DNA of 21,044 bases from Azohydromonas lata NBRC 102462. Lineage in GTDB: Bacteria > Pseudomonadota > Gammaproteobacteria > Burkholderiales > Burkholderiaceae_C. Position 1 is the stretch's first letter, and each line of letters starts with the position of its first letter. This document shows, in pieces, positions 1 through 7,320 of the stretch. The translations under genes and the position numbers were made by a program. The stretch lies in the NCBI GenBank assembly GCA_945878385.1, contig CAMCTE010000021.1:1-21044 (forward strand), in the 5' to 3' direction. The notes under the pieces were generated by a model. That model saw only the letters and a list, made by a program, of their open reading frames with translations. It did no database searches and was not told the DNA's origin.

Positions 1-1
1 T

Positions 2-265
2 GCCCGGGAGCGCCCCTTGGGCGAAGCCCCCATGCTGGTCGAAGGGGTGGACCTCAAGCGGCAAGCCAATCGCCAGGTGGACATGACCCTGCGAGATTCG
101 CAGCAGCACAGCATCACCCTGAACCTCGGCCCCGAACTGCTGAGCAATGTGCTGACGCTCATCGAGCGCGCACTCGAAAAATCCGAGTGGGGTTTGATCC
201 CGGTCAAACCGCAGGCCTCGCCACCGGCAGGCCAGGCACCTGCGCCGCCTCGCGTGTTGAACTGA
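2..265 (+). CDS. C-terminal end of an unrecognised protein (partial)
   Basis: The reading frame is open from the window edge to a TGA at 263-265 and gives about 87 residues, so the gene very probably begins upstream; an internal TTG at 17 is not needed as a start. I do not recognise the family. What can be seen is a polar stretch (VDMTLRDSQQHSITLNLG), then an amphipathic helix-like segment (ELLSNVLTLIERALEKSEW), and a proline/alanine-rich tail ending in PPRVLN. There is no obvious membrane segment or catalytic motif. It converges on crcB with only 6 bases between the two stop codons. That the frame is coding is fairly likely because the helix-like part has sensible composition; the function is unknown. 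Confidence 0.5.
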   Translation, partial: ARERPLGEAPMLVEGVDLKRQANRQVDMTLRDSQQHSITLNLGPELLSNVLTLIERALEKSEWGLIPVKPQASPPAGQAPAPPRVLN

Positions 266-271
266 AGAGGC

Positions 272-697
272 TCAGCCTCCCGGCCCCACCCACTGCCAGA
301 CCTGCAGCCCGGCCCACCAGCCCACGCCCGTCAGGGCCAGCGACCCCAACAGATGCAGCACGGCCCAGCCCGCCGCCTCTGCCCAACGGGACTCCAGCGC
401 AAAGCCCACCACTTCGGCAGAAAAGGTGGAAAAGGTGGTCAGCCCGCCCAGAAAACCCGTCATCGCGAACAGGCGCACAGCCTTGGCGGTGTCTTCACTC
501 CAGCCCCACGCCGCAGAGTGCGCCAGCGCGGCCGTCAACAGACCGATACCCAAACCCCCCACCCAATTGGCAGCCAGGGTGCCCCAGGGCCAAACCGGCG
601 CATTCCACCAAAGCCCGAACACCCAGCGCAACAGGGCACCCAGGCCGGCCCCCATGAACACCCACACAGGCGCCCAGGCGGCAGCCTGCAAGGTCAT
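272..697 (-). CDS. crcB: Fluoride ion channel/exporter CrcB
   Basis: CrcB (Fluc) proteins are small dimeric inner-membrane channels that let fluoride leave the cell. This 141-residue protein has the usual length and four hydrophobic segments. Family motifs are clear: GAGLGALLRW at residues 16-25, GTLAANWVGG at 39-48 (the conserved Asn), and GFLGGLTTFSTFSAE at about 81-95, which carries the TTFSTF pore signature. The open frame extends upstream to 781, but that extension overlaps moaE deeply and is not membrane-like, so the ATG at 697 is the better start. That ATG shares its A with the moaE stop (TGATG), which implies translational coupling to the molybdopterin genes. I saw no fluoride riboswitch directly upstream, which fits a gene driven from the operon. 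Confidence 0.93.
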   Translation of the reverse strand: MTLQAAAWAPVWVFMGAGLGALLRWVFGLWWNAPVWPWGTLAANWVGGLGIGLLTAALAHSAAWGWSEDTAKAVRLFAMTGFLGGLTTFSTFSAEVVGFALESRWAEAAGWAVLHLLGSLALTGVGWWAGLQVWQWVGPGG

Positions 698-1206
698 CAG
701 GCTGCCCCGGTGGCGGCATTGCCCGCCGCGATGCCCCAGCGCGCCAGGGCCTGGTCGTCGCTCACGCGGGCATCGACCCAATGGGCGCCGTCGGGCGTGT
801 ATTCCTTCTTCCAGAAGGGCGCCTGCGTCTTGAGGTAGTCCATCAGAAACTCGCAGGCCTGGAAGGATTCCCCGCGATGGGCCGAAGCCACCGCCACCAG
901 CACGATCTGATCACCCGGCTCCAGCGGTCCGACGCGGTGAATCACCCGGGCTGCGCGAATGTCAAAACGGGAAAACGCCTCGTCGATCATGGCTTCGATG
1001 CTGGCCTCCGTCATGCCGGGATAGTGCTCGAGTTCCATGCGCTGCACCGGCGGCGTCTGCCCGGCCGCCACGGCCCCATGCCGGTCGCGCACCGTACCCA
1101 CGAAGCTGGTCACGGCCCCCACGCCATGGTCGCTGTCATGCAAGGCGCGCACTTCGGCCGACAGGTCGAAATCCGCCGTTTGAATCAGCACACGCGGTGT
1201 CTTCAC
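697..1206 (-). CDS. moaE: Molybdopterin synthase catalytic (large) subunit MoaE
   Basis: MoaE binds the MoaD C-terminal thiocarboxylate and converts cyclic pyranopterin monophosphate to molybdopterin in the cytoplasm. The 169-residue product shows the family signatures: VGAVTSFVGTVRD at residues 29-41, ELEHYPGMTE at 58-67, HRVGPLEPGDQIV at 90-102, AHRGESFQACEF at 109-120 and LKTQAPFWKKE at 125-135 with the conserved lysines. The open frame runs to 1296, but the GTG at 1206 is chosen because AGGAGG lies 5 bases upstream and the conserved RVLIQTADF start follows. It begins 1 base after the moaD stop and overlaps crcB by one base, so the three look like one translationally coupled unit. The alanine-rich tail after about residue 158 is somewhat longer than the core family. 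Confidence 0.96.
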   Translation of the reverse strand: MKTPRVLIQTADFDLSAEVRALHDSDHGVGAVTSFVGTVRDRHGAVAAGQTPPVQRMELEHYPGMTEASIEAMIDEAFSRFDIRAARVIHRVGPLEPGDQIVLVAVASAHRGESFQACEFLMDYLKTQAPFWKKEYTPDGAHWVDARVSDDQALARWGIAAGNAATGAA

Positions 1207-1207
1207 C

Positions 1208-1468
1208 TCAGCCTCCTGTGACCGGGGGAAAAAAAGCCACCTCTGCACCTTCGGGTACCAGCGCATCGTCCCCGACCATCGCCTGATTGACGGCACAGCG
1301 CACCGCCCGTCCGGCCAACAAGGCTGCAGCGTGAGCCGGGCTGGTCCCCGCCAAATGCTGCCTCAGCGAGGCCACTGTCACGGGCGCAAGAAGGCCACTG
1401 ACCTGTTGCTGCTCGCCCAGGGCTTCGCGCAAGGATGCAAAGTAGCGCACGGTGAGGTTCATGGCCAT
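1208..1468 (-). CDS. moaD: Molybdopterin synthase sulfur carrier subunit MoaD
   Basis: MoaD is the ubiquitin-like small subunit that carries sulfur as a C-terminal thiocarboxylate and donates it in the MoaE reaction. The 86-residue protein begins with the typical VRYFASLREALG and ends in VAFFPPVTGG, so the essential terminal Gly-Gly is intact. The ATG at 1468 lies 3 bases after the moeA stop; a second ATG two codons later (1462) would give the equally typical MNLTVRYF start, and neither has a clear ribosome site, so coupling to moeA is likely. It sits directly before moaE, its partner subunit, which supports the call. Confidence 0.95.
   Translation of the reverse strand: MAMNLTVRYFASLREALGEQQQVSGLLAPVTVASLRQHLAGTSPAHAAALLAGRAVRCAVNQAMVGDDALVPEGAEVAFFPPVTGG
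1212..1217 (-). promoter_or_regulatory. Shine-Dalgarno sequence of moaE
   Basis: A perfect AGGAGG on the minus strand lies 5 bases before the GTG at 1206 and inside the last codons of moaD. It decides the moaE start against the longer open frame reaching 1296. Confidence 0.8.
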
Positions 1469-1471
1469 GAG

Positions 1472-2692
1472 TCAGGAGGACAGGAGATCAGAAAAGGACA
1501 GGAATCGGACGGTCTGCCCCTGCTCAATGGGGCTGCCCGGTGGATTGTCGATCAGCCCGTCGGCCCACACGGCCGAGGTGAGTACGCCAGAGCTTTGATT
1601 CGCAAACACATCCAGCCCCCCTTGGCCGTTCAACCGCGCGCGCAGAAACTCCCGCCTGCGGTCGGGCTGCTGCCAGTTGAAGTCGGCGCGCAGATGCTGC
1701 GGCTTGAAGGGCTGCGGCGGCATGCCCTGAAGCGCGCGCAACAGTGGCGCAACCGCCACCAGGAAGGTCACGAAGCTCGACACCGGGTTGCCCGGCAACC
1801 CGACAAACAGGCACGGACGGGGGCCTTGCGTGCGAACAGAACCGAAGGCCAGCGGCTTGCCCGGCTTGATGTGGTCGTCCTCGCCCACCGACACGCCGCC
1901 CGAGGTCAGGATGAGGTCGTGTCCCTGCGCGGCCTGACGCAGCACGCTGCGGGTGGCGTCCAAGCGGTCGGGCACGATGCCCAGGTCGGTGACTTCACAC
2001 CCTGCGGCCGTGAGCAGCCCGCGCAGGGTGTTGCGGTTGGAGTTGTAAATGGCCCCTGGGCGCAATTGCTGCGGCGGCACCTCTCCAGGCATCACCAACT
2101 CGTCACCCGTTGAAAACAGCGCCACGCGGGGTCGGCGCCACACGGACACAGTGGCGCAGCCGACGGAGGCCGCCAAACCCAAGGCCTGGGGTGTCAATCG
2201 CGCGCCGGCCTGAAGCACCACGGCGCCGGCCTTTACATCCTCACCACGCCTGCGGACCCACTGTCCCGCTTGGGGTACGGCCTGCACCAACACCTCGCCC
2301 AGCGCCGACCCGCCGGTCGAGACCGGCAGCGCCTCGCACTGCTCCTGCATCACCACCGCATCCGCACCCGGCGGTACCTGGGCGCCGGTGAAGATGCGCG
2401 CGGCCGTACCGGGCTCCAGGGGCTGACCGACCTGCCCGGCCGGAATGCGCTGCGCCACGCGCAGCCGGGTGCCGGCCTGCGGCACATCCGCAGCTCGCAA
2501 GGCATAACCATCCATCGAAGTGTTGTCGCCCGGCGGCACATCGATCATCGAAAGGATGGGCCGCGCCAAGACGCGGTGCAAGGCGTCATACAGGGGCAGA
2601 TCCTGGGCATCTGCAATTGCGCAGGCTTGCGCGCCGCTGCACAGCCGCTCCAAGGCTTCGTCCAGGCTCATCAGGGTTTGGGCCGTCTTCAT
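1472..2692 (-). CDS. moeA: Molybdopterin molybdenumtransferase MoeA (first copy, with an apparent 17-residue internal loss)
   Basis: MoeA inserts molybdate into adenylylated molybdopterin. The 406-residue product carries the usual signatures: PPGDNTSMDGYALRA near residues 53-67, RIFTGAQVPPGADAVV near 98-113, a GDELV element, YNSNRNTL, TSGGVSVGEDDH and FVGLPGNPVSSFVTF. The oddity is in domain III. DHIK is followed at once by PGKPLAFG, whereas E. coli MoeA and the second MoeA in this window have about 17 residues between these points. The reading frame is kept, and the KPGK motif survives. The gene lies 51 bp after thrC and 3 bp before moaD, so it is probably transcribed with both. The ATG at 2692 has GGAAG 9 bases upstream; a second ATG at 2671 is possible. 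Family assignment is secure; full activity is uncertain because of the gap. Confidence 0.93.
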   Translation of the reverse strand: MKTAQTLMSLDEALERLCSGAQACAIADAQDLPLYDALHRVLARPILSMIDVPPGDNTSMDGYALRAADVPQAGTRLRVAQRIPAGQVGQPLEPGTAARIFTGAQVPPGADAVVMQEQCEALPVSTGGSALGEVLVQAVPQAGQWVRRRGEDVKAGAVVLQAGARLTPQALGLAASVGCATVSVWRRPRVALFSTGDELVMPGEVPPQQLRPGAIYNSNRNTLRGLLTAAGCEVTDLGIVPDRLDATRSVLRQAAQGHDLILTSGGVSVGEDDHIKPGKPLAFGSVRTQGPRPCLFVGLPGNPVSSFVTFLVAVAPLLRALQGMPPQPFKPQHLRADFNWQQPDRRREFLRARLNGQGGLDVFANQSSGVLTSAVWADGLIDNPPGSPIEQGQTVRFLSFSDLLSS

Positions 2693-2743
2693 GATCTGAA
2701 CTTCCGGTGGTGGCGGTTGATGGCGGTTTGCAGCCGCCGTCCT

Positions 2744-4162
2744 TCAGGCATGGGCCTCGATATAGGCTTTCACGCGTGCCACATCCGCAGGCAGCACCGT
2801 GAACCGCTTGGGCAGGTTTTCAATCCCTTGGAGGGCCGCAGGTCGATCGGGCTCACAACCCAAGGCTTCGACCAGGGTCTGGGCAAACTTCGCAGGCAGG
2901 GCTGTTTCCAGGACCAGCATGGGGACGCCATCCGTGCGCCATTGCCGGGCCACCTTCAGGCCGTCGGCCGTGTGGGTATCGATCATCGCGCCATGGCGCC
3001 GGTGCGTGTCGCGGATGGTTTCCAGGCGGTTGGCATGCGAACTCGAACCGGACACGAATCCGTAGGAGCCGATGCGCGCGAACTCTTCGGGCGCCAAGGT
3101 GAAGGCACCCTGGCGTTCCACCTGGTGGCCGAACAACTCCTTCGTTCGCTGTCCGTCGCGGCCCAACAGATCAAACACGAAACGCTCGAAATTGCTGGCC
3201 TTGCTGATGTCCATGGACGGGCTCGAGGTTTCATGTGTCTCGGCCGTCTTGCGGACGCGGTAGGTGCCGGTGCGGAAGAACTCGTCGAGCACATCGTTTT
3301 CGTTGGTCGCGCATACCAGGCGTTCGATGGGAAGCCCCATCATGCGGGCCACATGGCCGGCGCAGATGTTGCCAAAGTTGCCTGAGGGCACGGCAAAGCT
3401 GACCTTCTGCGCCTCGCTTGAAGTCGCCTGGAAATAACCCGCGAAGTAGTAGACGACCTGGGCCAGCAGACGCGCCCAGTTGATGGAGTTGACCGTGCCG
3501 ATGTGCCAATGCGCCTTGAAGGCCAGGTCGTTGGACACCGCCTTGACGATGTCCTGGCAATCGTCGAACACGCCTTCGATGGCGATGTTGTGGATGTTGG
3601 CATCCTGCAGGCTGAACATCTGCGCCTGCTGGAAGGGGCTCATCCGATTGTGTGGGCTGAGCATGAACACCTTCACGCCCTGCTTGCCTTTCATCGCATA
3701 TTCGGCCGCGCTGCCGGTGTCGCCGCTGGTGGCGCCCAGGATATTGAGCACCCGAGACCGGCGGGCCAACTCGTACTCGAACAACTGGCCCAGCATCTGC
3801 ATGGCCATGTCCTTGAAGGCCAGCGTGGGCCCGTTGGACAGGGCCTGCAGCGCCAAGCCGTCTTCCAAAGGCTTGAGCGGCACGATGGCCTCCGAGCCGA
3901 ACACTTCCCGGTTGTAGGCCCGGCCGCACATGGCGCGCAGGTCTTCGGCGGGAATGTCGTCGATGTAGAGCGACAGGATGCGAAAGGCCAGTTCGGCATA
4001 GCCCTGCTCGCGCCACACGGCGCGCAGCGCCGACAGGCCCGACGTATCGAAGTGAGGGTACCGCTCGGGCAGGTACAGGCCGCCGTCGGGTGCCAGGCCT
4101 TCCAGCAGGATTTCGGAAAAATGCTTGCGGTCCGGATGGCCGCGAGTGCTCTGGTAGCGCAT
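2744..4162 (-). CDS. thrC: Threonine synthase
   Basis: ThrC is a pyridoxal-phosphate enzyme that converts O-phosphohomoserine to threonine, the last step of the pathway. The 472-residue product is of the long E. coli-like type. It starts MRYQSTRG, as is usual, with DGGLYLPERYP at about 26-36, and the PLP-binding lysine is K117 in GPTLAFKDMAMQ. ILGATSGDTGSAAEYAMKG is the phosphate-binding segment, and SINWARLLAQ and PSGNFGNICAGH are also typical. The start ATG at 4162 shares its A with the hom stop (TGATG), so thrC is translationally coupled to the gene for homoserine dehydrogenase, two steps earlier in the pathway. No homoserine kinase gene lies here. Confidence 0.97.
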   Translation of the reverse strand: MRYQSTRGHPDRKHFSEILLEGLAPDGGLYLPERYPHFDTSGLSALRAVWREQGYAELAFRILSLYIDDIPAEDLRAMCGRAYNREVFGSEAIVPLKPLEDGLALQALSNGPTLAFKDMAMQMLGQLFEYELARRSRVLNILGATSGDTGSAAEYAMKGKQGVKVFMLSPHNRMSPFQQAQMFSLQDANIHNIAIEGVFDDCQDIVKAVSNDLAFKAHWHIGTVNSINWARLLAQVVYYFAGYFQATSSEAQKVSFAVPSGNFGNICAGHVARMMGLPIERLVCATNENDVLDEFFRTGTYRVRKTAETHETSSPSMDISKASNFERFVFDLLGRDGQRTKELFGHQVERQGAFTLAPEEFARIGSYGFVSGSSSHANRLETIRDTHRRHGAMIDTHTADGLKVARQWRTDGVPMLVLETALPAKFAQTLVEALGCEPDRPAALQGIENLPKRFTVLPADVARVKAYIEAHA

Positions 4163-5478
4163 CAGGCCAACTCTTCCTTGCGCAGCTTGACGATGGGGGC
4201 CAGCACGCTGGTCAGGGCCTGCATCTTCTCCAAGGCGCCGTTCATGCGGCCCTCGGCGGTATCGTGGGTGAGGATGATCAGGTCGGTCTGGTGCTCGCCC
4301 TCGGCGGACTCGCGCTGCAACACCGCGTCGATGGAAATGTCGTGTGTGGCCAGCAGGCTCGTGATCTGAGCCAGCACCCCGGCCCGGTCGGCCACCACCA
4401 GACGCAGATAGAACGCCGTGACAACCTGGTCCATCGCCAGCACGGGCGTGTCGGCCAACTCACCCGGCTGGAACGCGAGGTAGGGCACGCGGTGGCCGTG
4501 GTCGGCCGTGTGCAGCCGCGTGATGTCCACCAGGTCGGCGATCACTGCCGAAGCGGTGGGCTCCGACCCGGCACCCTTGCCGTAGTACAGCGTGGTGCCC
4601 ACGGCGTCCCCGTGAACCACCACGGCATTCATCGCACCCTCCACATTGGCAATCAGGCGCTTGGCTGGCACCAAAGTGGGATGCACGCGCAGCTCGATGC
4701 CGCCGGCGTCGTCCCTTCGCCGCGTGATGCCCAGCAGCTTGATGCGGTAGCCCAGTTGCTCGGCATAACGGATGTCGGTCGCCTGCAGCCGGGTGATGCC
4801 CTCCACATGCGCCTTGTCGAACTGCACCGGCACACCAAAGGCCAATGACGCCAACAGGGTGGCTTTGTGGGCGGCATCCACGCCTTCGATGTCGAAAGTG
4901 GGGTCGGCCTCGGCGTAGCCCAGGCGCTGCGCTTCTTTCAGCACAACATCGAAGTCCAGGCCCTTGTCGCGCATTTCCGACAGGATGAAATTCGTCGTGC
5001 CGTTGATGATGCCGGCGATCCACTGGATGCGGTTGGCCGTCAGGCCCTCGCGCAGCGACTTGATGATGGGGATGCCACCGGCCACCGCCGCCTCGAACGC
5101 CACCGTCACGCCGCGGGCCTGCGCGGCTGAGAAGATTTCCGAACCGTGCACGGCCAGCAGCGCCTTGTTGGCGGTGACGACATGCTTGCCTGCGGCGATG
5201 GCTTCCAGCACCAGGGTGCGGGCGATACCGTAGCCGCCGATCAACTCCACCACGATGTCGATATCCGGCCGCGCGATGACCGCACGCGCATCAGCCACCA
5301 CTTCGGCTTGACCCTTGACCACCTCTTGCGCACGGCCCACATCCAGGTCGGCCACCACGGCAATCTCGATACCCCGTCCTGCACGGCGGCGGATTTCTTC
5401 CTGGTTGCGCGCCAACACCTCAAAGGTGCCGCGGCCTACGGTGCCGATGCCCAACAGGGCGACTTTGATCGGTTTCAT
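4162..5478 (-). CDS. hom: Homoserine dehydrogenase
   Basis: The enzyme reduces aspartate semialdehyde to homoserine with NAD(P)H, at the branch toward threonine and methionine. The product, 438 residues from the chosen start, has an N-terminal Rossmann motif LGIGTVG at residues 9-15, the catalytic-region lysine K105 in VTANKALLA, INGTTNFILSEM at about 159-169, and ADPTFDIEGVDAAHK ending at catalytic K205. A C-terminal ACT domain (about 355-430, DRAGVLAQITSLLATHDISI) is where threonine feedback is expected in this family. The frame is open to an ATG at 5502, 8 codons upstream. I prefer 5478 because MKPIKVALLGIGTVG is the family start, but neither has a strong ribosome site. It overlaps thrC by one base and follows alaA after a 100-bp spacer with a tandem repeat. 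Confidence 0.95.
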   Translation of the reverse strand: MKPIKVALLGIGTVGRGTFEVLARNQEEIRRRAGRGIEIAVVADLDVGRAQEVVKGQAEVVADARAVIARPDIDIVVELIGGYGIARTLVLEAIAAGKHVVTANKALLAVHGSEIFSAAQARGVTVAFEAAVAGGIPIIKSLREGLTANRIQWIAGIINGTTNFILSEMRDKGLDFDVVLKEAQRLGYAEADPTFDIEGVDAAHKATLLASLAFGVPVQFDKAHVEGITRLQATDIRYAEQLGYRIKLLGITRRRDDAGGIELRVHPTLVPAKRLIANVEGAMNAVVVHGDAVGTTLYYGKGAGSEPTASAVIADLVDITRLHTADHGHRVPYLAFQPGELADTPVLAMDQVVTAFYLRLVVADRAGVLAQITSLLATHDISIDAVLQRESAEGEHQTDLIILTHDTAEGRMNGALEKMQALTSVLAPIVKLRKEELA

Positions 5479-5540
5479 CTTCGATTCACTTTCGACCGGC
5501 ATGCCCGGTCACTTCAAAAAACGCAAGTTTGCTGGGCGGG

Positions 5541-5580
5541 GCCCAGGCCTACCCAGGCCTACCCAGGCCTACCCAGGCCT
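5541..5580. repeat. Four-copy 10-bp tandem repeat between alaA and hom
   Basis: The unit ACCCAGGCCT is repeated at 5551-5560, 5561-5570 and 5571-5580, with a first copy at 5541-5550 differing only in its first base (GCCCAGGCCT). Each unit holds the palindrome AGGCCT. On the minus strand every unit boundary reads TAG, and the stop codon of alaA (5581-5579) is formed by the first of these. Because 10 is not a multiple of 3, the repeat places TAG in all three frames downstream of alaA. The short perfect period suggests copy number could vary between strains. Confidence 0.9.
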
Positions 5581-6805
5581 AGCGCGCATGGCGCCGGCGG
5601 TATTGGTCCAAGAACCGCGCAATGCGACCCACGGCCTCGGTGAGGTCGTCTGCATTGGGCAGGAACACCAGGCGGAAGTGGTCGGGCTGCGGCCAGTTGA
5701 AGCCCGTGCCCTGCACGATCAATACCTTTTCCTCGGCCAGAAGTTCGTAGGCGAATTGCTGGTCGTTGGCGATCGGATAGACCTTGGGGTCCAGCCTCGG
5801 GAACATATAGAGCGCTGCCTTGGGCTTGACGCAGCTCACACCCGGGATTTCCGTGAGCAGCTTGTGGGCCAGATCACGCTGTCGGCACAGCCGACCGCCC
5901 GGCGCCACCAGGTCCTTGATGCTTTGGTAGCCACCCAGCGCAGTTTGAATGGCCAACTGCCCCGGCGTGTTGGAACACAGCCGCATCGAGGCCAGCATGT
6001 TGAGCCCCTCGATGTAATCCTTGGCCCGCTTCTTGTTGCCCGAGACCACCATCCAGCCTGCGCGGTAGCCGCAGCTGCGGTAGTTCTTGCTCAGGCCGTT
6101 GAAGGTGAGAAACAGCACATCATCGGCCAGCGAGGCGATGCTGGTGTGGGTGTGGCCGTCGTACAGCGTCTTGTCGTAAATCTCATCGGCGAAGACGATG
6201 AGTTGGTGCTGACGGGCAATTTCCACAATCCCCTGCAGCACCTCCGTGGGGTACAGCGCACCGGTCGGATTATTCGGGTTGATGACGACGATGCCCTTGG
6301 TTCGCGGCGTGATCTTGCGTTTGATGTCCTCCAGGTCGGGCATCCAGTCGCTCTGCTCGTCGCACAGGTAGTGCACAGGGTTGCCGCCCGAAAGCGAAAC
6401 CGCTGCCGTCCACAACGGGTAGTCGGGTGCCGGCACCAGGATCTCGTCACCGTTGTCCAACAGCCCGTTGAGGGCCATCACGATCAATTCGGACGCGCCG
6501 TTGCCCAGATACACATCGTCGACCGTGACCCCGGTGACGTTCTTTTCCTGCGTGTAGTGCACCACCGACTTGCGCGGCGCGAACAGTCCCTTGCTGTCGG
6601 TGTACCCGGCGGCGTTGGCCAGATTGCGGATCATGTCCTGCACGATCTCGTCGGGCGGCTCCAGCCCAAACACGGCCAGATTGCCGATGTTGAGCTTGAT
6701 GATCTTCTGGCCCTCTTCCTCCATCTGACGGGCCTTGTCCAACACGGGTCCGCGGATGTCGTAGCAGACATTGGCCAGCTTGCTGGATTTGGCAATGGGA
6801 TTCAC
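5579..6805 (-). CDS. alaA: Glutamate-pyruvate aminotransferase AlaA
   Basis: AlaA is a class I/II PLP aminotransferase that makes alanine from pyruvate and glutamate. The 408-residue product resembles E. coli AlaA (YfbQ) along its length: KSSKLANVCYDIRGPVL at the N terminus, VPAPDYPLWTAAVSLSGG near 124-141, INPNNPTGA at 175-183, FADEIYDKTLYD at 205-216, the PLP lysine K240 in FNGLSKNYR, and MLASMRLCSNTPGQLAIQTA. One unusual spot is NIGNLAVFGLEPPDE at residues 39-53, where E. coli has NIGNPAPFGFDAPDE. The start is a GTG at 6805, with no clear ribosome site. The gene heads the alaA-hom-thrC-moeA run and is divergent from the Mth938-like gene across only 39 bp, which must hold its promoter. Confidence 0.95.
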   Translation of the reverse strand: MNPIAKSSKLANVCYDIRGPVLDKARQMEEEGQKIIKLNIGNLAVFGLEPPDEIVQDMIRNLANAAGYTDSKGLFAPRKSVVHYTQEKNVTGVTVDDVYLGNGASELIVMALNGLLDNGDEILVPAPDYPLWTAAVSLSGGNPVHYLCDEQSDWMPDLEDIKRKITPRTKGIVVINPNNPTGALYPTEVLQGIVEIARQHQLIVFADEIYDKTLYDGHTHTSIASLADDVLFLTFNGLSKNYRSCGYRAGWMVVSGNKKRAKDYIEGLNMLASMRLCSNTPGQLAIQTALGGYQSIKDLVAPGGRLCRQRDLAHKLLTEIPGVSCVKPKAALYMFPRLDPKVYPIANDQQFAYELLAEEKVLIVQGTGFNWPQPDHFRLVFLPNADDLTEAVGRIARFLDQYRRRHAR

Positions 6806-6844
6806 TTGGGGGCCCGGGCGTGGAAAAACCTAGAATTTGACCAC

Positions 6845-7219
6845 ATGAAGATGCAACCGGACCGCCTTGAGGGCACCAACCTGATCGCCCGCCAGGAACG
6901 CGGTCGCGTGTGGGTTCACCAGACGGCTTTTGATGGCAGCGTGCTGGTGCCACACCGCGGCGAAGTGCAGACTTGGCCAATCGGCCGTTTCGAAGATCTG
7001 ACCGAGGATCACTTTGTTCAGGTGTTGGCGCTCAAGCCGGAACTGGTGATCATGGGCACGGGGGGCCGCTTGCGGTTTCCCAAGCCTTCGCTGTGGCGCG
7101 GGCTGATGGCCGCCGGGGTGGGGTTCGAGGCCATGGACACCGGGGCCGCTTGCCGCACCTTCAATGTGCTGGCCAGCGAGGGCCGCGCCGTACTGGCCGC
7201 GCTGCTGCTCGATGACTGA
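6845..7219 (+). CDS. Mth938/Xcc1710-like domain protein (DUF498 family)
   Basis: This 124-residue protein belongs to the small Mth938-like (DUF498) family, whose biochemical role in bacteria is not established; the mitochondrial relative NDUFAF3 helps assemble complex I. Family features are visible: HRGEVQTWPIGRFEDLTEDHF, then PELVIMGTGGRLRFPKPSLWRGL, and near the C terminus EAMDTGAACRTFNVLASEGRAVLAALL, the strongest signature of the group. The ATG at 6845 is chosen because the family begins close to here; a longer upstream frame is only the antisense of alaA. A second ATG is two codons further in. TAGAAT at 6831-6836 could be a -10 box very close to the start, without a good -35. The gene lies 101 bp before the peroxiredoxin gene, which has its own likely promoter. 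Confidence 0.88.
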   Translation: MKMQPDRLEGTNLIARQERGRVWVHQTAFDGSVLVPHRGEVQTWPIGRFEDLTEDHFVQVLALKPELVIMGTGGRLRFPKPSLWRGLMAAGVGFEAMDTGAACRTFNVLASEGRAVLAALLLDD

Positions 7220-7281
7220 GCCCGCGCAGGGGCCCGCTCACATCGGCCGCGGCAAGGTAAAGGCCCCAGTCTGCAGTCCAC

Positions 7282-7287
7282 TATAAT
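7282..7287 (+). promoter_or_regulatory. Probable -10 box of the peroxiredoxin gene
   Basis: A perfect TATAAT stands 33 bases before the ATG at 7321, in the 101-bp spacer after the Mth938-like gene. A match to TTGACA at the expected distance is not visible, so this is a candidate on the -10 alone; a perfect hexamer is notable in DNA this GC-rich. Confidence 0.5.
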
Positions 7288-7320
7288 TCCGGGTTGACTT
7301 CAACGCCCACCGCCCGAACC

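Noticed and set aside
697..781. Upstream extension of crcB to an ATG at 781
   Set aside because: The extra 28 residues are basic and glycine-rich, overlap moaE, and do not resemble CrcB; the TGATG junction at 697 is the better start.
2693..2743. GGCGG/CCGCC inverted repeat between thrC and moeA as a terminator
   Set aside because: The stem is only 5 bp, the spacer is short and there is no T-run; the genes are more likely co-transcribed.
1331..3385. Long plus-strand open frames opposite moeA and thrC
   Set aside because: Compositions rich in His, Gln, Arg and Gly, typical of antisense translation in GC-rich DNA, with clear enzymes on the other strand.
5315..6840. A plus-strand open frame of over 500 codons antisense to alaA
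   Set aside because: It is the shadow of a GC-rich gene; the minus strand encodes an obvious AlaA, and the plus-strand translation has no family features. Only the part after 6845 is a real gene.
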